A DNA stretch of 64,000 bases from Cyanobium sp. N.Huapi 1H5. GTDB taxonomy: Bacteria > Cyanobacteriota > Cyanobacteriia > PCC-6307 > Cyanobiaceae. The stretch covers positions 230,779-294,778 of the forward strand of contig NZ_JAGQBH010000005.1 in assembly GCF_024345535.1 (NCBI RefSeq). The letters are read 5' to 3'. The position numbers and the translations under genes were made by a program. The notes beneath the pieces are model-generated. The model did no database searches. It was not told where the DNA came from and saw only the letters and a program-made list of their open reading frames with translations. Shown piece after piece: positions 29,738-38,031 of the stretch (positions are counted from its first letter, which is position 1; each line of letters opens with the position of its first letter).

Positions 29738-31359
29738 GGCACCCGGGCGGCGGCGGCGGCGGGGAGACGGCGCAGCTCGCCCAGCATCACCCGGCCCGAC
29801 CCGTCGAACCGGGGCTGGCTGACCCCCGGCTGGCCCCAGGCCACCGGCGCGCTCAGCCACACCGGCAGGTAGGGGCTGGCGGCGGCGACCCGGCGCTGGA
29901 TGGCCACCAGCAGGGCGACCCGCTCGGGGCCGTCCAGCTGGCTGCTGCGCTGCAGCTCCGCCTCGAGCCCCGGGGCGGTCCAGAAGGTGCCTCCCAGCAC
30001 GCTGTTGCCCTCCAGGCAGCGCTCTCCCTCGGCCTTGCTGCAGGACAGCAGCGGCATCAGGAAGTTCTCCGCATCGGGGTAATCGCCGATCCAGTCGTAG
30101 AAGAGCATCGTCAGGGCGCCTTTGTCGAGCTGGGAGTAGGCGGTGGTCGACTCCATGCCGCTCACCTCCAGCTTCACGCAGTCGCCCAGGTCCCGGCGCA
30201 GCTGGGCCTGCCAGGTGAGCGCGAACAGCCGGTCGGTGGGGATGTCGGAGCGGTAGGTGAAGGGCAGGGTCAGCACCTTGCCGCCGCAGTACCCGGCCTG
30301 GCGGTAGAGGGCTCTGGCCCCGGCGGGGTCGTAGGCCGGCCAGGCGGTGGGATCGGAGCCCGGCAGGTCGGGGGGGACCAGCTGCCGCTGGGGGGAGCGC
30401 AGGCCCAGGGTCACCCGCCGCACGATGGTGGCCCGATCGAGGCTGCGGGCCACGGCCTGGCGCAGGCCAGGGCGGTTCAGCGGCGGCTGGTCGGTCAGCA
30501 GCGAGACCAGGCTGATCTCCTGGGAGGGGCCGACGGCCTGCCGCAGGCGGCCGGCCGCCGCGTCCCGCTTCAGGGCCTGCTGGTGGTCGATCTCGAGGCC
30601 GGTGCTGAGCAGCAGGTCCACCTCGCCGCTGCGCAGGGCCCCGAACAGGGCCGTGGAGTTGCTCAGGGTGACCAGGTCGATGCCCCCGTTGGCCGGCCGC
30701 CGGCCCCAGTAGCGGGACCAGGGCACGAGCCGCTGCTGCTGGCCGCCGAAGAAGGCCAGGGCGTAGGGGCCCGTGCCCACGAAGCGGTCGTTCAGGGGCT
30801 TGTCCCGGTGCTGCCGGTAGGCGGTGGGGGACACCGGGGTCAGGAAGATGGCACTGAGCAGCCGCGGCAGCGGGCTGAAGGGGCGCTTCAGCACCAGCTC
30901 GATCTCGTGGGGCGCGGTGACCCGCACGCTCTCGACCCGTTCGCCCAGCTGGTACCCGAGGGTGCCGATGGCCATGAAGCGCCGCAGGGAGAAGGCCATG
31001 GCGGCGGCATCGAAGCGGGTGCCGTCGTGGAACAGCACCCCCCGGCGCAGGGGGATGCGGGCCCGCAGCCCATCGGGGCTCAGCACCGGCAGGGCCGTGG
31101 CCAGCCGCGGCTCGATGCGGCCGCCGGCGTCGATGGCATAGAGGGGGTCCCCCAGGCCGCTGAGCACCTGCATCACCCCGATCCGCGAGGCCTGGACCGG
31201 GTCGAGGGAGTCGATGCGGCTCTTGGTCGCCACCACCAGGGAGGGGCGCGATCCCGCTGGCTGACAGCCGGCCAGCAGTGGCAGGGCCAGCAGCAGGGTG
31301 GCGAGGGCGGCGGCCGTCGCGGCCGGCCCGCGTCGTGTTCTCCCCCTGGTCGTCGGCAA
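29734..31359 (-). CDS. ABC transporter substrate-binding lipoprotein, family 5 (peptide/nickel type)
   Basis: 541 residues from a TTG at 31359, the only in-frame start that precedes the signal. Lipobox LLAGC lies near residue 31. The body has the family 5 pattern: SLDPVQASRIGVMQVLSGLGDPLY, LRRGVLFHDGTRFDAAAMAFSLRR, RFVGTGPYALAFF, LRQAVARSLDRATIV, and the late FLMPLLSCSKAEGERC. It captures a peptide-like ligand in the periplasm and delivers it to the coupled DppB-type permease. The ligand cannot be read from sequence. Confidence 0.9.
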   Translation of the reverse strand: MPTTRGRTRRGPAATAAALATLLLALPLLAGCQPAGSRPSLVVATKSRIDSLDPVQASRIGVMQVLSGLGDPLYAIDAGGRIEPRLATALPVLSPDGLRARIPLRRGVLFHDGTRFDAAAMAFSLRRFMAIGTLGYQLGERVESVRVTAPHEIELVLKRPFSPLPRLLSAIFLTPVSPTAYRQHRDKPLNDRFVGTGPYALAFFGGQQQRLVPWSRYWGRRPANGGIDLVTLSNSTALFGALRSGEVDLLLSTGLEIDHQQALKRDAAAGRLRQAVGPSQEISLVSLLTDQPPLNRPGLRQAVARSLDRATIVRRVTLGLRSPQRQLVPPDLPGSDPTAWPAYDPAGARALYRQAGYCGGKVLTLPFTYRSDIPTDRLFALTWQAQLRRDLGDCVKLEVSGMESTTAYSQLDKGALTMLFYDWIGDYPDAENFLMPLLSCSKAEGERCLEGNSVLGGTFWTAPGLEAELQRSSQLDGPERVALLVAIQRRVAAASPYLPVWLSAPVAWGQPGVSQPRFDGSGRVMLGELRRLPAAAAARVP

Positions 31360-31421
31360 GACCTTGCGATCCGGTGGGGCCCATTCAAGCGGCCTGTCCA
31401 GCGCGTCCCCGACGGCGGGGC

Positions 31422-32204
31422 TCAGGGGGTCCGTCGCTTGCTCCTGGGGCGCCGCCCGCGCAGGATCTCCAGCCGTCGGATCAGCTGCTGGAGCAGGGTG
31501 AGGGACGCCCCCGGCCTCTGGGCGCCCGCGGCGAAGGCCGCGGCGAAGCCCACCGAGGCGATGGTCACCCGCGCCACCCCCTGGCCGAGGGCCCAGACGT
31601 CGGTGGGGGCGGGCCCGCTGATCCGGCCGGAGGCGCGGGTCTCCGTCTTCTGGAGTTCATCGAGCAGGCTGCGCTTCAGCTCGTTCAGGGGCAGGCTGAG
31701 GGCCGCCGGAGGCAGCTGGGGCCGGGGGGCCTGGAGCCGGGAGAAGCGGGCCTGCAGGTCCTCCGGGCTGGTGGCGGCCTCGATGGCCTGGCGGATCCGG
31801 GTCACCCGTTCGTCGAGCACGGTTCGCTGCATCGCCTGGGCGCCCTTCGCCTGGGAGAGGACGCGCCAGGTGGCGAAGCCCTGCAGGGGCACCAGCAGCA
31901 GGAAGGCGAACACCACGACGATGGCCCACTGGCGGGCGATGGCCAGCTTCGCCCGCAGGAAGCCGTTGGTGGGCTCAATGAACAGCCCGAGGTGAAGCAG
32001 CAGGAACCCCAGCAGGGCCAGCAGCGAGGTGTTGACCATGCGGTTGGTGAACCGCAGCTGCCAGGAGGGACTGAGGAGCTGGAGGGGCAGGGAGTCGACC
32101 AGGACGAAGGCCAGGAACACCAGCAGCAGGCCGCCACCGCTCCAGGCGAACAGGCGGCTGAAGCCGGCGATCGTCTCCTCGCGGCTGGGGGCGTGGTCAG
32201 GCAT
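31422..32204 (-). CDS. HpsJ-like conserved membrane protein
   Basis: 260 residues. Three TM helices lie near 17-38, 57-76 and 88-108 (LLALLGFLLLHLGLF; WAIVVVFAFLLLVPLQGFAT), followed by a soluble region with ERVTRIRQAIEAATSPEDL and then a fourth hydrophobic stretch (VTIASVGFAAAFAAGA). Arrangement and the TM2 region resemble the cyanobacterial HpsJ family named from hormogonium polysaccharide genes; the resemblance is from memory of the family. It faces a gene for a secreted protein with a sorting-like tail. Confidence 0.6.
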   Translation of the reverse strand: MPDHAPSREETIAGFSRLFAWSGGGLLLVFLAFVLVDSLPLQLLSPSWQLRFTNRMVNTSLLALLGFLLLHLGLFIEPTNGFLRAKLAIARQWAIVVVFAFLLLVPLQGFATWRVLSQAKGAQAMQRTVLDERVTRIRQAIEAATSPEDLQARFSRLQAPRPQLPPAALSLPLNELKRSLLDELQKTETRASGRISGPAPTDVWALGQGVARVTIASVGFAAAFAAGAQRPGASLTLLQQLIRRLEILRGRRPRSKRRTP

Positions 32205-32364
32205 CCGTGGTCCGGGCTGGACAGGGTGGTGAGAGCTGGCCAGCGGCCCAGACCTTAGGGGGCCCCAACGATGCCGCCAGGGGCCCGGAGGCCCGCGCGG
32301 CGGACACCCCGCCCTGCCGACTTAAGCGGAATCAAGGCAAACCTGAAAACTGGCTGATAAGCTG

Positions 32365-33258
32365 GTGAAACATTCCTGGCTGTTCATGGTGCGCTTCCTT
32401 GGGTTCGGTGCCCTCGGGTTGCGGCGTTTCCGCCCTTCCGTCCACCTCTACCCTCCGCTCGTCCTGCTGAGCTGTCTGATCGCCAGCACCGCGGCCCCGG
32501 CGGGGGGCAACTACGGGCACGACGCCCTGACCGAACTGCAGGAGCTGCGCGAGCTTCTGGTCCCCGGCTTCGGGCGGGAGCCCGAGATCCTCATCGGCGT
32601 CGGTGGCATCAGCCTGAGCAACCCCGGGACGGGCACCGTCGTGCCGGCCTTCCAGCTCGGCTCCGGTTCCACTTCCAGCCCCTCCGCCGGGACGGCCACC
32701 CTCATCGACGGCTTCGTCGTGCCGTCGGGCTACTTCCTGGCCCGCTCCGGACCCGTTCCAGGCCGCAGCGGCTTCCGACTCACCAACCCCCTCGCCTTCC
32801 GCTGGGCCGGTACGGCGTCCACCCCCCCGCTGCAGCTCACCTGGCAGGCGGGCACGCTTTTCGACAACGTCTTCGACGGGGCCACGGGCTCCTTCGTTCC
32901 TTTCCAGATCGTCCCCGGCGGCTCGACGGGCGAGGCCCCCTCCACCGAGCCCAGGCTGGCCCTGGCGGCCGAGCCCGCCGAGGAGACCCCCGGCCAGGGT
33001 GAGGGGGACGACGTGTTCAGGACGGCCCTGCTTCTGCCACCCCTTGGAGCCCCCTCCGGCGAGCAGCCCGGGAATGGTCCCACCGACCAGCCCGGTGAAG
33101 GCGGCGAGGGTCCGGTCGGAGAGGGTCCCACCGAGGTCGGTCCTGGCGAGGAGGGCCCCGACCCGGCTTCAGTGCCGGGCCCCCTGCCCGTGGCCGGCGT
33201 GGCCATCGCCTGGCGCTGCAGCCGTCGGCTGCGGCAGCGCCTGCGCCAGGGGCGCTGA
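32365..33258 (+). CDS. Secreted protein with C-terminal PGPLP/TM/Arg tail resembling a PEP-CTERM-type sorting signal
   Basis: 297 residues from a GTG (an ATG at 32386 is an alternative). A long N-terminal signal region ends near STAAPA. The mature part is Gly/Ser/Thr-rich with Trp and Pro but nearly no Lys and only one Cys near the end. A low-complexity Pro/Gly/Glu linker precedes the C-terminus: VPGPLPVAGVAIAWRCSRRL, then RQRLRQGR. Many cyanobacterial exported proteins end in this PGPLP, hydrophobic helix, Arg-cluster pattern, a variant of exosortase-type signals. The body has no domain I recognise. Confidence 0.7.
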   Translation: MKHSWLFMVRFLGFGALGLRRFRPSVHLYPPLVLLSCLIASTAAPAGGNYGHDALTELQELRELLVPGFGREPEILIGVGGISLSNPGTGTVVPAFQLGSGSTSSPSAGTATLIDGFVVPSGYFLARSGPVPGRSGFRLTNPLAFRWAGTASTPPLQLTWQAGTLFDNVFDGATGSFVPFQIVPGGSTGEAPSTEPRLALAAEPAEETPGQGEGDDVFRTALLLPPLGAPSGEQPGNGPTDQPGEGGEGPVGEGPTEVGPGEEGPDPASVPGPLPVAGVAIAWRCSRRLRQRLRQGR

Positions 33259-33278
33259 ACTGAGCGGCCGGTGCCTGT

Positions 33279-34616
33279 TCAGAGCGTCCGCAGGCAGGCG
33301 GCCACCGCCTCCACCCCCTCCAGGGCCTCGATCGCCCCGAGGGCCTCGCGGAAGCGGTCCTCCCGCACCTCGTGGGTGATCACGACGATCTCCGCCTCCC
33401 CCTCCCTGGCGTCGAGCTGCACGATCGACTGGATCGACACCTGGGCGGCACCGAAGCAGGTGCCGATGCGTCCGATCACACCGGCCTCGTCGCGGGTGCG
33501 CAGCCGGACGTAGTTGCGGTGGCGGCTCAGGGAGCCGTCCACCAGGGTGCAGTGGCGCCAGCTGCTGGCGGCCAGCAGGGGATCGAGGCCCGCCTGGGGG
33601 CCGCCCACCTGGCGGATCCCGGCGATGTTGAGGATGTCGGCCACCACCGCCGAGGCGGTGGGCCCGGCCCCGGCGCCCGGCCCGAAGAACATCACCTGGC
33701 CCACCGGATCCCCTTCCACCAGGATCGCGTTGTTGACGCCGTGCACGCCCGCCAGGGGATGGTGCTTCGGCAGCAGGGTGGGATGCACCCGCACGTCGAG
33801 GGACACGCCACCGGGCGGTTCGGCGCCGTGGCCGTCGCCAGCAGCGGCGCCATCCTCCTCCACCTTTTCGGCCACCGCCAGCAGCTTCACCACGAAGCCC
33901 AGCTGGGCCGCATAGGCCACGTCGCGGGCGTCGAGCCGGTCGATGCCTTCGGTGGCGATGCCGCCGCGCTCCACCGGGCCGCCGTAGGCCAGGCCGGCCA
34001 GGATGGCGATCTTGTCGGCCGCGTCACCCCCCTCCACATCGGCGGCGGGGTCGGCTTCGGCGTAGCCGAGCCGCTGGGCGTCGGCCAGCACCTCGGCATA
34101 GGCCGCCCCCTCGTCGGCCATGCGGCTGAGGATGTAGTTGGTGGTGCCGTTGATGATGCCGCTGACCCGGCGGATGCGGTTGCCGCCGAGGGACTGCTTG
34201 ATCGGCTCGATGATCGGGATGCCGCCGCCCACGGCGGCCTCGATCAGCACGTAGACGCCCTTGTCGGCGGCCGCGGCGGCGATCTCCTGGCCGTAGCGGG
34301 CGATCACCGCCTTGTTGGCCGTCACCACCGGCTTGCCGGCGGCGATGGCCCGCAGGATCAGGCTGCGGGCGGGCTCCAGCCCCCCCATCACCTCCACGAC
34401 GATGTCCACGGCCGGATCGTCGATCACCGCCTCGGGGTCGGTGGTGAGGCGCTCCGGGGGCAGGGTCAGGGGGCGGGGGCGGCTGAGGTCACGCACGGCC
34501 ACCCGTTCCAGCACCAGTTCACCGACCAGGGGATGGCGCCCCTGGGGACTGGCCAGGATCGCCGCCACCCCGCTCCCCACCGTGCCCAGCCCGAGCAAGC
34601 CGATGCCGATGGCCAT
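33279..34616 (-). CDS. hom: Homoserine dehydrogenase with C-terminal ACT domain
   Basis: 445 residues from the ATG at 34616. NAD(P)-binding GIGLLGLGTVGSGVAAIL; catalytic region TANKAVIARYGQEI, EAAVGGGIPIIEPIKQSL and INGTTNYILSRM; the ACT domain near 365-440 carries VIGRIGTCFGAAQVSIQSI. The enzyme reduces aspartate semialdehyde to homoserine on the way to threonine and methionine, and the ACT domain suggests threonine feedback. An acidic Gly/Ala insertion (EEDGAAAGDGHGAEPPGG) sits near residue 260. Converges on the secreted-protein gene, 20 bases apart. Confidence 0.95.
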   Translation of the reverse strand: MAIGIGLLGLGTVGSGVAAILASPQGRHPLVGELVLERVAVRDLSRPRPLTLPPERLTTDPEAVIDDPAVDIVVEVMGGLEPARSLILRAIAAGKPVVTANKAVIARYGQEIAAAAADKGVYVLIEAAVGGGIPIIEPIKQSLGGNRIRRVSGIINGTTNYILSRMADEGAAYAEVLADAQRLGYAEADPAADVEGGDAADKIAILAGLAYGGPVERGGIATEGIDRLDARDVAYAAQLGFVVKLLAVAEKVEEDGAAAGDGHGAEPPGGVSLDVRVHPTLLPKHHPLAGVHGVNNAILVEGDPVGQVMFFGPGAGAGPTASAVVADILNIAGIRQVGGPQAGLDPLLAASSWRHCTLVDGSLSRHRNYVRLRTRDEAGVIGRIGTCFGAAQVSIQSIVQLDAREGEAEIVVITHEVREDRFREALGAIEALEGVEAVAACLRTL

Positions 34617-34649
34617 GGGCTGCAACCCCACAAACCATCATCCTAGAAA

Positions 34650-35069
34650 TCAACCGGCGTCCAGCCGGCTGGCCTGGGCCTGCATGGTGCGCAGGATGTT
34701 GAGGAAACCGTTGGCCCGCGAGGGCGTCAGGCTCGCCTGCAGGCCCGTGGCGGCGATGAAGGAGGGATCGAGGGCGGTGGCCTCGGCCGGGGTCAGGCCC
34801 TCGAGCCCCTCGATCAGCAGGGCCAGCAGCCCCTTGGTGATCTGGGCATCGGAATCGCCGCGCCAGTGAAGCCGGCCCTCCTGGAGGCTGCCCACCACGT
34901 AGACCTGCGACACACACCCCTTCACCTTGAAGGCGTCCTGGCGCAGCTCATCGGGAAAGGGCTCCAGCTTCTTGGCCAGCCACAGCACGTACTCGTAGCG
35001 GCGACGGGGGTCGCTGGTGCTCCCCAACCGTTCCACGATCCGGTCGAGGGAGGGACTGCCGGTGGCCAT
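34650..35069 (-). CDS. sufE: Fe-S cluster assembly sulfur acceptor SufE
   Basis: 139 residues from the ATG at 35069. SufE takes persulfide from SufS and passes it to the SufBCD scaffold. The active Cys lies in VKGCVSQVYVV near residue 47, following RRYEYVLWLAKKLEPFPDELR. The rest, WRGDSDAQITKGLLALL and SRANGFLNILRTMQAQA, matches the family. It lies 33 bases upstream of hom on the same strand and may be cotranscribed. SufS/SufBCD are elsewhere. Confidence 0.93.
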   Translation of the reverse strand: MATGSPSLDRIVERLGSTSDPRRRYEYVLWLAKKLEPFPDELRQDAFKVKGCVSQVYVVGSLQEGRLHWRGDSDAQITKGLLALLIEGLEGLTPAEATALDPSFIAATGLQASLTPSRANGFLNILRTMQAQASRLDAG

Positions 35070-35086
35070 GGACGGGAAGGAGGGAA

Positions 35087-35596
35087 TCAGGACGGGCGGC
35101 GAAGCCTCAGCATCCCGGCCAGACCGGCCACGGCGAGCACGCCGAGGGGAGGCAGATAGGCCCATCCCTCCAACCGAGGGTAGGGATGGGAGCGGCTCAC
35201 CCGTGCGGGGGCTGCGGGGCTGGCCTCCAGCTCCGGCAGTTCGAGGTAATCGCGATGGCCCGGGCCCGCATCCACCTGCACCTCCCACTGGCGGCTGGCC
35301 TGGGGCGGCAGGGTGAAGACGATGCTGCCATCGGCGCCGGTGCGCCCCAGCTCGATCGGGGTGCCGCCATCGGGGGGCACGATCCGGACTGCGGCATCAC
35401 TGGCCGGCTGGCCGCCGGAAAACTGGCTCTCCAGCCGGAGGGTCTCGGGGCCGGGGGCCGCCGCCGAGCGGTGCAGGGATTCGTTGAGGCTGGTGAGCCG
35501 CTCCAGGCTGCTCTCGATGGCGTGGGCGCGGACCTGGGTGGGGGCCACCACAAGACCGGCGAGGCCGACCAGCCCGGTGAACAGAAGGGGCTTCAT
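35087..35596 (-). CDS. Exported membrane-anchored protein with Cna/CarboxypepD-like beta domain
   Basis: 169 residues. Signal peptide LLFTGLVGLAGLVVAPTQVRA, then an acidic/helical start, then a beta-sandwich-like stretch (RLESQFSGGQPASDAAVRI, LGRTGADGSIVFTLPP) similar to carboxypeptidase-regulatory-like repeats. One C-terminal TM helix (LPPLGVLAVAGLAGML) with a basic end anchors it. I do not know the function. It lies 17 bases upstream of sufE. Confidence 0.65.
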   Translation of the reverse strand: MKPLLFTGLVGLAGLVVAPTQVRAHAIESSLERLTSLNESLHRSAAAPGPETLRLESQFSGGQPASDAAVRIVPPDGGTPIELGRTGADGSIVFTLPPQASRQWEVQVDAGPGHRDYLELPELEASPAAPARVSRSHPYPRLEGWAYLPPLGVLAVAGLAGMLRLRRPS

Positions 35597-35603
35597 CCGT
35601 GAA

Positions 35604-35789
35604 TCAGGAGGCTTTCCAGCGACTATCGCTGCTTTTACCCGCCTGCACCATCCTGGCGACCGAACTGACCATCATCGAGAGGGCGTCGCTGGAGGCGCCA
35701 CGGCTCTGGATCTCGGAGGTCATCACCCGCTCGGCGGCCGTCAGGGGACGGTTCTGGAGCGACGAGAGGATGGAATCCAAGGACGGCAC
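35604..35789 (-). CDS. Possible small hypothetical protein
   Basis: A 61-codon frame from a GTG, ending 7 bases before the ATG of the membrane-anchored protein. It encodes a plausible amphipathic helical sequence (SLQNRPLTAAERVMTSEIQS, then SMMVSSVARMVQAG). Codon periodicity looks better than that of the overlapping plus-strand frame (35599-35853). No homology recognised; the call rests on context and composition. Confidence 0.4.
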   Translation of the reverse strand: MPSLDSILSSLQNRPLTAAERVMTSEIQSRGASSDALSMMVSSVARMVQAGKSSDSRWKAS

Positions 35790-35849
35790 GGATGCACTGC
35801 GCCGATCCTGGCAAACGATCGGGACCTTGTCCCGGCCGAAGCCCCATCG

Positions 35850-36470
35850 TTAAGAGCTTGCAACCTTCCGCCGGCCCGCCGGCGTGAGGTGGCAGTCGCG
35901 CTCATCGATCCAGCCGTCGAAGGGGATGTCCCAGGGATCCCGCGGCAGGCCCGGGCTGACGCAGGCGGCGGGCAGCACCGCCAGGGCGGGCACCGCCGCC
36001 CAGCGAGGGTCGGCCCGCAGCCGGTCGTACCAGCCGCCGCCGGAACCCAGCCGCAGGCCTCCCGGGTCCATGGCCAGGGCGGGCACCAGCAGCAGGGCCA
36101 TGGCGGCGGGGTCCAGGTCCTCCCGCGGCTCCAGACCAGCCCCCCCCACGGTCGGCGCCGGGATGCCGCAGGCATCGGCGACCAGGGGATCGCCCGGCGC
36201 CCAGGGCCGGTACACGAGCTCGGGGCCGGCCACCGCCGGCAGGGCCAGCCGGCCGGCCCAGGTCGGGGCCAGGGGGCGCAGGTCGGGTTCGCTGCCGACG
36301 GGCCAGTAGAGGCCGAGGCGGCCCGGCCGCCGCTCCAGCAGGACCTCCAGGTGCCGCCGGGCCGTCGCCAGGATTCCCGGGGCGGCCACAGCCAGGCACT
36401 GCCGCCGCCGCCGGCGGAACAGGCGCCGCAGCTCCTCCTTGGAGGTCCCGTCGCCGGCGGGCGGACTCAC
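35850..36470 (-). CDS. 5-formyltetrahydrofolate cyclo-ligase
   Basis: 206 residues from a GTG that overlaps the ruvC stop (GTGA). It converts 5-formyl-THF to 5,10-methenyl-THF with ATP. Seen: N-terminal [30 protein letters not shown], and the signature [23 protein letters not shown] near residue 130 with the Mg/ATP-binding glycine loop. Slightly longer than average; the C-terminus [15 protein letters not shown] is typical of cyanobacterial forms. Confidence 0.9.
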   Translation of the reverse strand: MSPPAGDGTSKEELRRLFRRRRRQCLAVAAPGILATARRHLEVLLERRPGRLGLYWPVGSEPDLRPLAPTWAGRLALPAVAGPELVYRPWAPGDPLVADACGIPAPTVGGAGLEPREDLDPAAMALLLVPALAMDPGGLRLGSGGGWYDRLRADPRWAAVPALAVLPAACVSPGLPRDPWDIPFDGWIDERDCHLTPAGRRKVASS

Positions 36471-36949
36471 CGCTGAAACCAGCCGGTCAGCGCCACCGCC
36501 AGGGCGTCGGCGGCATCGTCAGGACGGGGGGGGTGCTCCAGATCCAGCTCCCGCATCACTGCCGCCAGCACCTCGTCCTTCTCGGCATGGCCCGAACCCG
36601 CCAGGGCCAGCTTGATCTGCATCGGCGGGAACTCCACCACCGGAATGGCGAAGCGGGCCAGGGTCATCATCACCACCCCCCGGGCCTGCACCACCGCGAT
36701 CGTGGTGCTGGAGCGGTAGAAGAAGAACTTCTCCACCGCCGCCAGCTGGGGCCGCCAGCGCCGCACGATCACCCGCAGATCGCGGGCGATCTCCACCATC
36801 CGATCCCCGTCGCTGCGGCCGGGTTCGGTGCGGATCATGCCGCAGTCGAGCAGGCGCTGGTGGCCGCCTCCCGCGGCGGAGCGGCCTTCCACATCGATCA
36901 CCCCGTAGCCGACGCGCGCCAGCCCGGGATCGATGCCCAGAATCCTCAC
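36467..36949 (-). CDS. ruvC: Holliday junction resolvase RuvC
   Basis: 160 residues from a GTG overlapping the chlI stop (GTGA). RuvC cuts four-way junctions symmetrically. The four acidic residues are in [16 protein letters not shown] (Asp 7), [13 protein letters not shown] (Glu near 72), and the late [13 protein letters not shown]...[10 protein letters not shown] pair. The [27 protein letters not shown] core matches. Full length, nothing missing. Confidence 0.95.
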   Translation of the reverse strand: MRILGIDPGLARVGYGVIDVEGRSAAGGGHQRLLDCGMIRTEPGRSDGDRMVEIARDLRVIVRRWRPQLAAVEKFFFYRSSTTIAVVQARGVVMMTLARFAIPVVEFPPMQIKLALAGSGHAEKDEVLAAVMRELDLEHPPRPDDAADALAVALTGWFQR

Positions 36950-38031
36950 CCCGCCAGGGCCAGCTGGAAGGCGGAGGGGTCGCCGGCGGGGCGGTCGAAC
37001 ACCTTGCAGAACGTCTTCACCACCCGCTCGCCGGAGTCGATCTGCTCGAGGGGGTCCTTGCGCAGCCGGTGGCGCAGGCAGCAGGCCACCACCCGGGCCA
37101 CGTCGTCGTCGCTCACCTCGACATGGCCCTCGAAGGCCGCCAGGGCCCGGGCGGCCCGGTTGGTGACGATGTCGCCCCGCAGGCCGTCCACGTCCAGCTC
37201 GCCGCAGACCGCCGAGATGCGGATGCGCAGGTCGTCGTCGATGGCCACCTGGGGCAGCCGCTCCTGGGCCTCCACCACCCGGGCCTGCAGGGCCTCCTGG
37301 GTGCCCTGCAGCCGGTCGCTGAAGCTGTCGGGATCGGCATCGAAGCTGGTGCGCTGATCCACCACCTGCACCCGCAGCTCCGGATCCCGCACGGTGCGCA
37401 CCTCCACGCTCATGCCGAAGCGATCCAGCAGCTGGGGCCGCAGCTCACCCTCCTCCGGGTTGCCGGAGCCGATCAGCACGAAACGGGCTGGGTGCCGCAC
37501 AGACACGCCCTCCCGTTCCACCGTGTTCCAGCCCGAGGCGGCCGAATCCAGCAACACGTCCACCAGGTGGTCGTCGAGCAGGTTCACCTCGTCGACGTAG
37601 AGCAGGCCGCGGTTGGCCTTGGCCAGCAGCCCCGGCTCGAAGGCGCGCACGCCCTCGCTGAGGGCCTTCTCGATGTCGATCGTGCCGCAGAGGCGGTCTT
37701 CGGTGGCCCCCAGCGGCAGGTCGACCATCGGCACCTGGCGGGCCTCCACGGGCAGCTGTTCGCCCCGTTCGGCCCGCTGGCGCACCTCGCTGCTCTGCAG
37801 GTCGGGGTCGCTCGGCGAGCTGTTGTAGGGGTCCCCCGCCACCACGTCAATCGCCGGCAGGAGATCGGCGAGGGCCCGGATGGTGGTGGATTTGCCCGTG
37901 CCCCGGTCGCCCATGATCATCACCCCGCCGATGCGGGGATCGATCACATTGAGCAGCAGCGCCAGCTTCATCTCCTCCTGACCCACGATGGCGGTGAAGG
38001 GGAAGACCCTGCGCTTCCTGGTTGGCGTCAC
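36946..38031 (-). CDS. chlI: Magnesium chelatase ATPase subunit I
   Basis: 361 residues from a GTG overlapping the DUF3370 stop. ChlI is the AAA+ subunit that powers Mg insertion into protoporphyrin IX, the first step of chlorophyll synthesis. [20 protein letters not shown] opens it; Walker [27 protein letters not shown] region [16 protein letters not shown]; Walker [21 protein letters not shown]; sensor [11 protein letters not shown] and [23 protein letters not shown]. Intact. Confidence 0.97.
   Translation of the reverse strand: MTPTRKRRVFPFTAIVGQEEMKLALLLNVIDPRIGGVMIMGDRGTGKSTTIRALADLLPAIDVVAGDPYNSSPSDPDLQSSEVRQRAERGEQLPVEARQVPMVDLPLGATEDRLCGTIDIEKALSEGVRAFEPGLLAKANRGLLYVDEVNLLDDHLVDVLLDSAASGWNTVEREGVSVRHPARFVLIGSGNPEEGELRPQLLDRFGMSVEVRTVRDPELRVQVVDQRTSFDADPDSFSDRLQGTQEALQARVVEAQERLPQVAIDDDLRIRISAVCGELDVDGLRGDIVTNRAARALAAFEGHVEVSDDDVARVVACCLRHRLRKDPLEQIDSGERVVKTFCKVFDRPAGDPSAFQLALAG

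Noticed and set aside
28718..31384. Reading the permease as an 888-residue protein
   Set aside because: The N-terminal 549 codons are the antisense-phase of the binding protein; the real permease starts at 29737.
35599..35853. Plus-strand 84-codon frame
   Set aside because: Overlaps the better-looking minus-strand frame and interrupts a minus-strand run; no recognised similarity.
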